A stretch of 64,000 nt of DNA from NCBI GenBank assembly GCA_045631465.1, contig JAZQUV010000033.1, positions 54,618 through 118,617 on the forward strand. Reading direction: 5' to 3'. Below are positions 57,014-63,889 of the stretch, in pieces; the stretch's first letter is position 1; each line of letters opens with the position of its first letter. Position numbers and translations under genes: made by a program. The notes beneath the pieces were generated by a model. The model ran no database searches. It had not been told where the DNA came from and was given only the letters and a program-made list of their open reading frames with translations. The stretch is from Aphodosoma sp045631465. Lineage in GTDB: Bacteria; Bacteroidota; Bacteroidia; Bacteroidales; Paludibacteraceae.

Positions 57014-57053
57014 ATGATAATCTTAACTGCTGGGCACACTGGCCCGAATACTG
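57014..57053 (+). repeat. 40 bp exact duplicate of the endolysin 5' end
   Basis: ATGATAATCTTAACTGCTGG to GAATACTG is identical to 57171-57210. In this copy the frame runs into a G/C-rich repeat element and stops at TGA in CCCCTGAG after 31 codons. The intervening 117 bp are repeat elements. Confidence 0.9.
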
Positions 57054-57170
57054 TCCCCCTGAGTCAGGAAAAAATAACAAACGCACCGTACCCAAAGCTG
57101 CTCCCCTGAGTTAGGGGAGCTGTCCGAAGGACTGAGGGGTCTGTTCACTAATTCCTAATTCCTAATTAAT

Positions 57171-58208
57171 ATGATAATCTTAACTGCTGGGCACACTGGC
57201 CCGAATACTGGCGCACAATGCGCCGAAATGCACTTCGATGAGGGTGCCGAAAACATCTGGCTCCGCAACCGCATCGCCGAAATCCTCACCAATAAATACG
57301 GTCTCGTCGTCCTCATCGACCAAGATACTGCATCACTAAAGCTATTGGTTTCAGAATTAAATCAAACAAGCCCACCTCTGACAAGTCCAGTTGCACAAAA
57401 AAGCTCTCCCCTTGAGTTAGGGGGAGTACCCGAAGGGGGAGAGGGTCTGTTATCAGTGTCATCTGTGTTATCTGTGGAAGATAAAATAGCCGGCGAAGCC
57501 ACGGCGTCTTCCGTGTTATCCGTGAGTTCCGCGAGAGATAAAGAAAATTCCGTGAGAAATAAAAACTCCGAAGGAGTAAAATCTGTGCAAATCTATAGAG
57601 CGAAAATTGCGAATAAGCGAGGGCAACGAAGTTTTCTTCAGTTGCCGAGCAGAAGCAATTTCAACGAAGTTAAATCTTGCGTAGCAAGAGAGCGAATCGA
57701 AGAAAAAGAAGAATTAAAATCAGTGTCATCTGTGAAATCTGTGGGAGATAATCACTCCGAAGGAGTAACTTCCGTGAGTTCCGTGAGTTCCGTGAGAGAA
57801 AAAGAAAATTCCGTGAGCAACGACGACATCGTGATTGACATTCATTTCAACGCCCACACTAACCCTAACGCGCGTGGCACGGAGGCTATCGTTGCTGACG
57901 ACGCTACTACGCTGGAACTACGCTTCGCCGCACGCCTGGCGCATACCACATCTGATGCTCTCGACATCCCCCTACGGTGCATCAAATCGGAGTCGGAAAC
58001 GCCTCATCGTAGGCTTGGGATGCTCCACCTTACGCCTCAATCCGTCATCCTGGAGGTGTGCTTCTGCACCTCGCCAGAGGATGTGGAGGCGTACAGAAAA
58101 AATCGTGAAAAATTGGCAGCTGAGCTCGCTTGGGCTATCGCAGAATTACTCCCTTCGGTTGTGTCAACAGACAACAGACAACAGTCAACGGATAAGTCAG
58201 ACCGTTAA
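57171..58208 (+). CDS. N-acetylmuramoyl-L-alanine amidase (Amidase_3), endolysin-like, with a large in-frame repeat insertion
   Basis: 345 residues. Amidase_3: first Zn ligand in LTAGHTGPNTGAQ (His 7), Glu in HFDEGAENIWLRNRIAEIL, second His in VIDIHFNAHTNPNARGTEAI, catalytic Glu in SVILEVCFCTSPEDVEAYRK. Between strand 2 (GLVVLIDQD..LVSELNQ) and DDIVIDIHFN lie ~155 residues (nucleotides ~57363-57822) of repeat text. Without it the protein would be ~190 residues, the usual phage/Bacteroides size. No signal peptide, so a holin or other export route is needed. The codons at the end (TDNRQQSTDKSDR) are also repeat-like. Confidence 0.87.
   Translation: MIILTAGHTGPNTGAQCAEMHFDEGAENIWLRNRIAEILTNKYGLVVLIDQDTASLKLLVSELNQTSPPLTSPVAQKSSPLELGGVPEGGEGLLSVSSVLSVEDKIAGEATASSVLSVSSARDKENSVRNKNSEGVKSVQIYRAKIANKRGQRSFLQLPSRSNFNEVKSCVARERIEEKEELKSVSSVKSVGDNHSEGVTSVSSVSSVREKENSVSNDDIVIDIHFNAHTNPNARGTEAIVADDATTLELRFAARLAHTTSDALDIPLRCIKSESETPHRRLGMLHLTPQSVILEVCFCTSPEDVEAYRKNREKLAAELAWAIAELLPSVVSTDNRQQSTDKSDR
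57363..57822 (+). repeat. In-frame repeat array in the endolysin gene
   Basis: G/C-rich element (57403-57449), GTGTCATCTGTGTTATCTGT, AGCCGGCGAAGCCACGGCGT (also at 58.52 kb), TTCCGTGTTATCCGTGAGTT, TTCCGTGAGAAATAAAAACT, a GCGAATAAGCGAGGGCAACG module (57604-57702) related to 30331-30403, GTGTCATCTGTGAAATCTGT, CTCCGAAGGAGTAACTTCCG, then three TTCCGTGAG units. The longest coding insertion in the window. Confidence 0.85.
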
Positions 58209-58242
58209 CTATAAACAAAATTTAAATCCGGATGGCGACTGT

Positions 58243-58345
58243 AGACTTTTTGCGATAAGCGAAAGCAGAGTCAAGCTTGCTTGTGCTATGCTGAGCGGAG
58301 CAAAAATCACGACCAAAGGGAGTAATGTTGACCGTTGACTGTAGA
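58243..58345 (+). repeat. Repeat modules between endolysin and spanin genes
   Basis: GCGATAAGCGAAAGCAGAGT, CAAGCTTGCTTGTGCTATGC (compare 20.47 kb), then GTTGACCGTTGACTGTAGAC. No gene. Confidence 0.6.
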
Positions 58346-58362
58346 CCCCCAAAACAAAAACT

Positions 58363-58899
58363 ATGAAACTGAAATTCTTAATTTTTAATTTTTCATTCTT
58401 AATTCTCACCGCTTGCGGTGTAACTAAACCAGTAGCAACCACCCACACCGAACGGATAGAGCAACATGTGATGCCTGTGGCTGTGGGCGCAGATACTATC
58501 ATAATAGAAAGTGTATTTTCAGCCGGCGAAGCCACGGCGTCTTCCGTGAACCAACGGTCTTTGAGCCTTTGGCGAAAAAATTCCGTGGGTTCCGTGAGAA
58601 ACAAAAACTCCGTGAGAGAAAAAGAAAATTCCGTGAGAAACAAAAACTCCGTGAGAATAAGCTCCACGCGAGGCGTAAATATCTCTCAGCATGAAACCGA
58701 CACCACCAGCACGCTACGCATCACTCTCCGCCCTGACACAGTGTTTGTACCCTACACCACCCACATCCGCTCCGACACAATCGTAGTCCCCGACCGCATC
58801 TGCAAAACGAAATTGCAGAAAACGCAAACCGCAAATGCGCTACTTATTCTGATTATAATTGTTGCAACTATTATATTTTTTTTAAAAGACAGGAAGTAG
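58363..58899 (+). CDS. u-spanin-like lipoprotein with C-terminal membrane helix and repeat insertion
   Basis: 178 residues. N-terminal SPII signal FLIFNFSFLILTACG (Cys 18) anchors it in the outer membrane; the C-terminal helix ALLILIIIVATIIFFL (~158-173) with a basic end anchors it in the inner membrane. This two-ended layout is that of unimolecular spanins, which fuse inner and outer membranes during lysis. It follows the endolysin. Rod-like text RITLRPDTVFVPYTTHIRSD, IVVPDRI resembles spanin-like Bacteroides phage proteins. Residues ~55-105 (ATASSVNQRSLSLW, KNSVREKENSVRNKNSV) are a repeat insertion. Confidence 0.65.
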   Translation: MKLKFLIFNFSFLILTACGVTKPVATTHTERIEQHVMPVAVGADTIIIESVFSAGEATASSVNQRSLSLWRKNSVGSVRNKNSVREKENSVRNKNSVRISSTRGVNISQHETDTTSTLRITLRPDTVFVPYTTHIRSDTIVVPDRICKTKLQKTQTANALLILIIIVATIIFFLKDRK

Positions 58900-58909
58900 A
58901 TTACAGAGT

Positions 58910-59115
58910 ACAGAGTACAGATAACAGACCCCTCCCCTCTGCGGGGAGCTCCCCTAACTCAGGGGAGCAGTTAAATAGCCTCACTGCACTCAAAACTCTC
59001 CCCCTGTTTATAGGGGGAACCGACGAACGCAGCAAGAGCAGAAGGTAAGCTTGCTTGCATTATGCCTTGCAAGGAGGAGGTCGCCGAAGGCAATCCCTCG
59101 CAGAGGGGAGGGGGT
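58910..59115 (+). repeat. Two G/C-rich hairpin elements, opposite orientations
   Basis: A reversed copy (CAGACCCCTCCCC..GGGGAGCTCCCCTAACTCAG, 58925-58970) followed by a long direct copy with CTCCCCCTGTTTATAGGGGG at ~58998, AAGCTTGCTTGCATTATGCC, GGAGGTCGCCGAAGGCAATC and GAGGGGAGGGGGTTCAC. No gene in 58900-59354 apart from these. Confidence 0.8.
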
Positions 59116-59219
59116 TCACTCCTAACTCCTAACTTTTTATTAACCCCAGCGAGCTGAATAATTCAGATGGTCTGTCATTCATTTGCCGAGATATGCCGCA
59201 GGCATAGCAAGGCATATGT

Positions 59220-59354
59220 AAAAAAAGAATAATTATGTTCTTCTGTCATTCTGTCTTCTAAAAAAAACATGTTCTCATGTATAAAAAAATTAACGCCGAA
59301 TGGCAATTCCTCATTCCTCATTCCTCATTCCTCATTCCTAATTATTTTTAAACT
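59220..59354 (+). repeat. ATGTTCTTCTGTC module and TCCTCATTCC tandem
   Basis: TTATGTTCTTCTGTCATTCTGTC, then AATTAACGCCGAATGGCAAT and five TTCCTCATTCC units directly before the 59355 start codon. Confidence 0.7.
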
Positions 59355-59669
59355 ATGGCAAAAATTGTTCCTATCTCATTGATTGAGTCTATCCACGGTA
59401 AGTTGGATAAAGATGAAAATTTCGTGTTCTCAAAACGCTATGGCAATACCCACGTGTGGGAGGTTGAACCATCGAAGAAAGACCCTACCATGGCGCAGTT
59501 GGCTCAGCAAGAGCGTTTCGCCCAAGCTGCCTCTAAGGCTGCCGATGATATGGCCGATATCGATAAAAAAGCCGAATGGCAAGCTATCGCCGATGCTTCT
59601 AATGGCAAGTATAAAACCGCTCGTGGTGCTGCCTTCGCTGCTTATTACGCCGAAGCTGGCAACGCGTAA
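59355..59669 (+). CDS. Small helical protein of Bacteroides lysis-module type, unknown function
   Basis: 104 residues: IVPISLIESIHGKLDKDENF, RYGNTHVWEVEPSKK then an Ala-rich helical half (QAASKAADDMADIDKKAEWQ, TARGAAFAAYYAEAGN). It is well conserved in codon pattern, lacks a signal peptide, and resembles small hypothetical proteins of Bacteroides mobile elements. Last gene of the module. Confidence 0.65.
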   Translation: MAKIVPISLIESIHGKLDKDENFVFSKRYGNTHVWEVEPSKKDPTMAQLAQQERFAQAASKAADDMADIDKKAEWQAIADASNGKYKTARGAAFAAYYAEAGNA

Positions 59670-59673
59670 TGCC

Positions 59674-59900
59674 CCCAATAGCTGTCCCCCTGAGTTAGGG
59701 GGACGAGCAAAGCGGAGGGGGTCTGCAAAACTCTCCCCCTGTTTATAGGGGAACCGACGTAAGAGTGAGTGCAGATCCAAGCTTGCTTGGGATATGCCAA
59801 GCGACAAGGAGGTCGCCGAAGGCAATCCCAACGGGCGGAGGGGGTCTGTAAAACTCTCCCCCTGAGTTAGGGGGAGTGGTCGAAGACCGAGGGGGTCTGT
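59674..59900 (+). repeat. Tandem array of three G/C-rich hairpin elements
   Basis: Units at ~59678-59731 (GTCCCCCTGAGTTAGGGGGAC), ~59733-59848 (CTCCCCCTGTTTATAGGGG with an internal AAGCTTGCTTGGGATATGCC) and ~59852-59900 (CTCCCCCTGAGTTAGGGGGAG then GTGGTC-GAA-GACC). Each ends GGAGGGGGTCTG or GAGGGGGTCTG. Then CTCCTAACTCCTAACTCC. Confidence 0.88.
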
Positions 59901-59963
59901 AACTCCTAACTCCTAACTCCTCACTCCCCCTCCAAAAAAAAACTAACAACGAATAAAAAAACA

Positions 59964-60001
59964 AAGAGAGAATATCCCCCAAAAAGGGATATTCTCTCTT
60001 G
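59964..60001 (-). terminator. Terminator of the flippase gene
   Basis: Minus strand AAGAGAGAATATCCC / GGGATATTCTCTCTT with a short loop, then TTGTTTTTTTATTC. 25 bp after the stop. Confidence 0.85.
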
Positions 60002-60025
60002 TTGTATATTATGAGATATAGCGCG

Positions 60026-61570
60026 CTATTTTATATTCTTGACGGACCAAATGAGTCGGTTGAGCAACGAACGCCAACCTGGTGAAATGAGATATAATAA
60101 AACGAATGATAATATACCCTCGAAGATGACAAACAATGCGGCTCGGATAATCCATGCTATCCACGACGATGCTATTGAAAGCGGAATGATGGTAAGCAAT
60201 TTTACGGCTATGAAATACGACACTACTAGCGGCAATAGATGCTGAGCAACTAACAAAAGATAGCGATAGAATGGAATATGAAACCCTTGAGAGTAGAGAA
60301 AATAGGGTTTCCAAAGATAGATAACTATCAGCAACGAAACTACTGGACCCAACAACACACCTGCCAATCCATAGAAATAGCCAAACAAGGCAGAGGCTGC
60401 AACAAAAATAAGCGATTCGACTAGTGGAGCCCAAATGTCATGGAAAAGACCATATCCGCCTATGAATTGGTCGACTGCACCTCGCGCCATACCAAAAAAG
60501 AGATTGAGACAAATGAGAAATGACACGGATGAGGCTAGCACATACTCGGAAGAGCCTAACCAGAGAACTATGAAATCGGGTATCAGATAATAGATAGACG
60601 TTGCTATAATGAATGATGCCAAATAGTGTAGCGCAAATAGCTCTTGATGGGTTTTGTAAATCTTAGTGATATCGCCCTCGGCTATCAAAGCACCTACGCC
60701 AGCACCCGAACTACCCAACACTCCACCAACTAGACTCTGCATCTTTTGGGTTACGATAGTGTAATTGTTGTACAATGCAACCATCGTCAACGAAACATAG
60801 CCATAGATAAAGAATGGGGCAATCTGAGATTGAACAAAACTGCCTATCCTATGAAAGAAGAGGTCGCGCACCTTGCGCCAAACTTCGGGATAGGCACGGA
60901 AGAGCTCGCGACCACGCGAAAGCTCGGTGCTCAACCATGGGTAGGTGACTCGAACTTTATGGTGAAGTATGATGGCATTGACGATGCCAAAAAGGAACTC
61001 GATGATGAAATAGAGTATGTAATCGGTGAAATAGATGGCTAGGACCATCTGCAAAATGACCTTGATGGTGGTGGTGAGCTGGAAATAGCCTGTGACGACA
61101 TAGCCTTTCTGATCGGACCACAAAATCACGGCTTGATAGTTGCAAAAATAGCCTATCATGGATGACGCTAGGATGGCAAAATAGCCAACATAGACCACTG
61201 AAAGCGAAAACTGTAGGTCGGGATAGATGACGGGCAGAAATAGTGATAGGATGATGCCTGCAACCAAGATGAACAAGCCTATGATGCGATAGATGTAGCC
61301 TAAAAGAGAGATGAGTTCGCGCATCTTGTCGTAGTTGCGATCGACCAATGGCTTATAGAGAAAATAGCCGATAGCACCACCGACGCCTAACTCGGCAAGA
61401 TTGAGAAAACCTAGAAGTGAAGAGAGTGTGCCAGAGAGACCCAAAAACTCGGTGCCAAGATGCTCTATGAAAACCCTACGAGTGAAAAACGCAACAAACA
61501 ACGAGAGAAAATAGCATATCGTATTCACTCTCGCATTTAACATGGTTTTCTTTACTCGTGACTCTTGCAT
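60026..61570 (-). CDS. wzx: Polysaccharide flippase, Wzx/oligosaccharide exporter family
   Basis: 514 residues, 12-14 TM helices. VKKTMLNARVNTICYFLSLF, then HLGTEFLGLSGTLSSLLGFL and NLAELGVGGAIGYFLYKPLV match the polysaccharide biosynthesis protein (MOP superfamily) start. It moves lipid-linked repeat units across the inner membrane. It lies 12 kb upstream of the other cluster genes in the same orientation, split from them by the AlbA_2 region and the phage-like module. Confidence 0.93.
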   Translation of the reverse strand: MQESRVKKTMLNARVNTICYFLSLFVAFFTRRVFIEHLGTEFLGLSGTLSSLLGFLNLAELGVGGAIGYFLYKPLVDRNYDKMRELISLLGYIYRIIGLFILVAGIILSLFLPVIYPDLQFSLSVVYVGYFAILASSMIGYFCNYQAVILWSDQKGYVVTGYFQLTTTIKVILQMVLAIYFTDYILYFIIEFLFGIVNAIILHHKVRVTYPWLSTELSRGRELFRAYPEVWRKVRDLFFHRIGSFVQSQIAPFFIYGYVSLTMVALYNNYTIVTQKMQSLVGGVLGSSGAGVGALIAEGDITKIYKTHQELFALHYLASFIIATSIYYLIPDFIVLWLGSSEYVLASSVSFLICLNLFFGMARGAVDQFIGGYGLFHDIWAPLVESLIFVAASALFGYFYGLAGVLLGPVVSLLIVIYLWKPYFLYSQGFHIPFYRYLLLVAQHLLPLVVSYFIAVKLLTIIPLSIASSWIAWIIRAALFVIFEGILSFVLLYLISPGWRSLLNRLIWSVKNIK

Positions 61571-62178
61571 GATTTATTACTTATTTTGTTCGTGCGCCCC
61601 TGTTAGTGCGAGGGGGAGGTGGGATTCCTCATGGTCCGCAGGTTCCCTTCATTTTTCGCTATGCTCAAGTTTTTTGCTTTGCTCTGCAATTAGAGTAAAC
61701 TCTATTGCTCTCGCTTATCGCAAAAAATCACCAGCGGTTAAGCATAGTTGGACGCTTTCAGCGTCTATTAGTTGTTAGTAATTGGTTTTGTGGGGTGCGG
61801 ACACGGCATGCCGTGGGGCTACTTTAATTGTTCTTTTTTTTGCGGACGCTTGAGCCGAACGTCCCTACATTAGCTAAGCGTACATACTATTTTTTGCAAA
61901 CGATTAGATAGTTGTCTGTAAACTGACACTTCTACAAGGTTTGCATAACGCCCTTCGAGTGACTATGGAAACACACCATATCCCCATTTAACATATTAAT
62001 TTGCAAATATAGTGATTTTTTTAGAAAATACAAAATTATAAACTATTTTATTACTAAACTGATTAGTTAATATGCTAAATTTGACAAAAAAAAACAATAA
62101 ATAGCTATTATAAAAATGGTTTATTTGGTATATTGCACTATTATTGCAATAAAAAATAGAAATTTGTTCTAATTTTAT
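61571..62178. repeat. Intergenic stretch with reversed repeats and divergent promoters
   Basis: 61600-61650 GTGCGCCCCTGTTAGTGCGA and TTCCTCATGGTCCGC; 61653-61727 reverse copy of the 30331-30403 module; GGACGCTTTCAGCGTCTATT; GACACGGCATGCCGTGGGGC; 61913-61950 TGTCTGTAAACTGACACTTCTACAAGG, like the tail of repeat R. A minus-strand -7 box (TATATTTG, 62011-62004) may drive the flippase through a 430-bp leader. No gene. Confidence 0.6.
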
Positions 62179-62216
62179 GGTTGACAAATCAAAATAAATT
62201 AGTAACTTTGTCAACC
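62179..62216 (+). promoter_or_regulatory. Promoter with palindromic operator of the XRE-PIN unit
   Basis: GGTTGACAAA (62179-62188) and TTTGTCAACC (62207-62216) form a perfect inverted repeat whose halves cover the -33 region (TTGAC) and the -7 box TAACTTTG (62203-62210). The ATG is 20 bp downstream. The layout indicates autorepression by the XRE protein. Confidence 0.75.
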
Positions 62217-62236
62217 AAAAAAATAAATACTACGTT

Positions 62237-63283
62237 ATGAAAAATATTTTTGCTCAAAGACTGAAAAATGCGAGAATCATAAAGGGTTGGTCGCAAGATG
62301 AAATGGCTAGTAAAATTGGCTTAACTAAACAGGCTATTAGCAAATATGAAAAGGGATTGATGATGCCTAATAGCTCTGTGCTTATTGCTCTGTCAAACAT
62401 TTTTGATACTAGCATAGACTACTTTTTTCGCCCTCTTATTGTATCAATAAACAAGATTGAATTTAGAAAAAAAGCTAATACTCCGAAAAAAAATATCGAG
62501 ACCATAAAGCATGTAATTCTTGACAAGCTTGAACGATATGTTGAAATTGAAAATATTTGTGATGAAAATACTACTTTCAATACTAATATGTCGCATATTG
62601 TTGTATCGTCGAAAGATGATGTGTATCGTGTGGCTGAAGAACTAAAGAAGGAATGGCAATTGGGCGAGGATGGTATATCAAATGTGATAGAAATTTTGGA
62701 AGAACATCAAATAAAGGTTATTGAGGTGGATGGTCTAGAAAAATTGGATGGCGTGAGTGGTCGCGATAATTTCAATAACCCTATTATTGCTATAAACATA
62801 AATATCACTCCCGAACGAAAAAGATTTTCGGCACTACATGAGTTGGGTCATATAGTAATGAATTTTGACGAAAGTATATCAGCTAAAGAAAAAGAGGCTT
62901 TGTGTAATACTTTTGCAAATGAGATGCTTATCTCGAAGGAGATTTTTATTCAAAAAATTGATGCCAACAGAAAAGGTATAACTGTTTATGAGTTACAATC
63001 AATTCAAGCTCAGTATGGCATTTCGATTGATGCTTTGATGTATAAAGCGAAAGAGTTAAATATTATTAGCGATAATAGATATAAAAATTATTGGATTAAA
63101 AAGAATATGTCATCGGAATTTAAAGATGATGTGGAAAAATCTATTTACGGCAATGAAAAATCGAATAGATTTGAATTTTTAGTATACAAAGCTCTCGCAA
63201 AAGAGATGATTTCGATATCGAAGGCTGAATATTTCTTAAACATTCCTCAAGCAAACATTAGTAGTCAACTTAATTTTATTTAA
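62237..63283 (+). CDS. XRE-family regulator fused to ImmA/IrrE metallo-endopeptidase
   Basis: 348 residues. HTH_XRE at ~4-62 (QRLKNARIIKGWSQDEMASK, IGLTKQAISKYEKGLMMPNS). C-terminal ImmA/IrrE domain with HEXXH zinc site SALHELGHIVMNFD near 206, preceded by NNPIIAININITPERKRF. The HTH-IrrE (COG2856) pairing is typical of toxin-antitoxin-like and phage or stress repressor systems where the protease cleaves a partner. The PIN gene follows after 4 bp. No start ambiguity. Confidence 0.92.
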   Translation: MKNIFAQRLKNARIIKGWSQDEMASKIGLTKQAISKYEKGLMMPNSSVLIALSNIFDTSIDYFFRPLIVSINKIEFRKKANTPKKNIETIKHVILDKLERYVEIENICDENTTFNTNMSHIVVSSKDDVYRVAEELKKEWQLGEDGISNVIEILEEHQIKVIEVDGLEKLDGVSGRDNFNNPIIAININITPERKRFSALHELGHIVMNFDESISAKEKEALCNTFANEMLISKEIFIQKIDANRKGITVYELQSIQAQYGISIDALMYKAKELNIISDNRYKNYWIKKNMSSEFKDDVEKSIYGNEKSNRFEFLVYKALAKEMISISKAEYFLNIPQANISSQLNFI

Positions 63284-63287
63284 TCTC

Positions 63288-63791
63288 ATGACGGTAATCA
63301 TCAACGACACTAATATTTTTATTGACCTATGCAATGTTAGCCTAATAGATCATTTCTTTCAACTGCCTTTTAAATTTCATACTGTTGACTTCGTTATCAA
63401 CGAAATCAACAAAAATGAACAAATGGATAAAGTTGAACCTTATATAACTAACAATAAATTGTTTGTAAAACAATTTGATGGGAATGAGTTGTTGCAAATA
63501 ACAATGCGACAAAATGAACACAAAAAATTATCAATCATAGATTGTTCGGTGTGGATATATGCTGAAAAAACTGGATATAGATTGTTGACTGGCGATAAAC
63601 TATTAAGGGATCTGGCTTCGAAAAATAATGTTGAGGTGTCAGGAATAATTTTTATCTTTGATAAATTAATTGAATATGGTATTTTAACAAAAGGTGAAGC
63701 TGCAACAAAATTGGAGGGACTGAAAAAGACGAATAAACGCCTTCCGATGAAAATAATTGATGAAAGAATTAATGAATGGCTAAATGGATGA
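63288..63791 (+). CDS. PIN-domain protein (putative RNase toxin)
   Basis: 167 residues. PIN acidic residues: VIINDTNIFIDLCNV (Asp 7), FVINEINKNEQM (Glu), LSIIDCSVWIYAEKTG (Asp ~83) and RLLTGDKLLRDLA (Asp ~102). The C-terminal LDKLIEYGILTKGEAATKLE..INEWL is the helical tail of DUF3368-like PIN proteins. Likely a metal-dependent RNase controlled by the XRE-IrrE protein. Runs in a two-gene operon. Confidence 0.88.
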   Translation: MTVIINDTNIFIDLCNVSLIDHFFQLPFKFHTVDFVINEINKNEQMDKVEPYITNNKLFVKQFDGNELLQITMRQNEHKKLSIIDCSVWIYAEKTGYRLLTGDKLLRDLASKNNVEVSGIIFIFDKLIEYGILTKGEAATKLEGLKKTNKRLPMKIIDERINEWLNG

Positions 63792-63794
63792 TAT

Positions 63795-63828
63795 AAAAAA
63801 GACAAACTTTGAAAGTTTGTCTTTTTTA
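63795..63828 (+). terminator. Terminator of the XRE-PIN operon
   Basis: AAAAAAGACAAACTTT / AGTTTGTCTTTTTT stem with a 3-4 nt loop and T-run, right after the PIN stop. Confidence 0.9.
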
Positions 63829-63889
63829 CTATTTAATATGTATCTATTCTTTTGTGCGTCCCCGTTGGGTAGGGTGCTCAAAATATAGG

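Noticed and set aside
57363..57822. Repeat tract in the endolysin as a linker or cell-wall-binding domain
   Set aside because: The same DNA occurs in other genes and between genes, in other frames; it splits a single Amidase_3 fold, so it is an insertion, not a domain.
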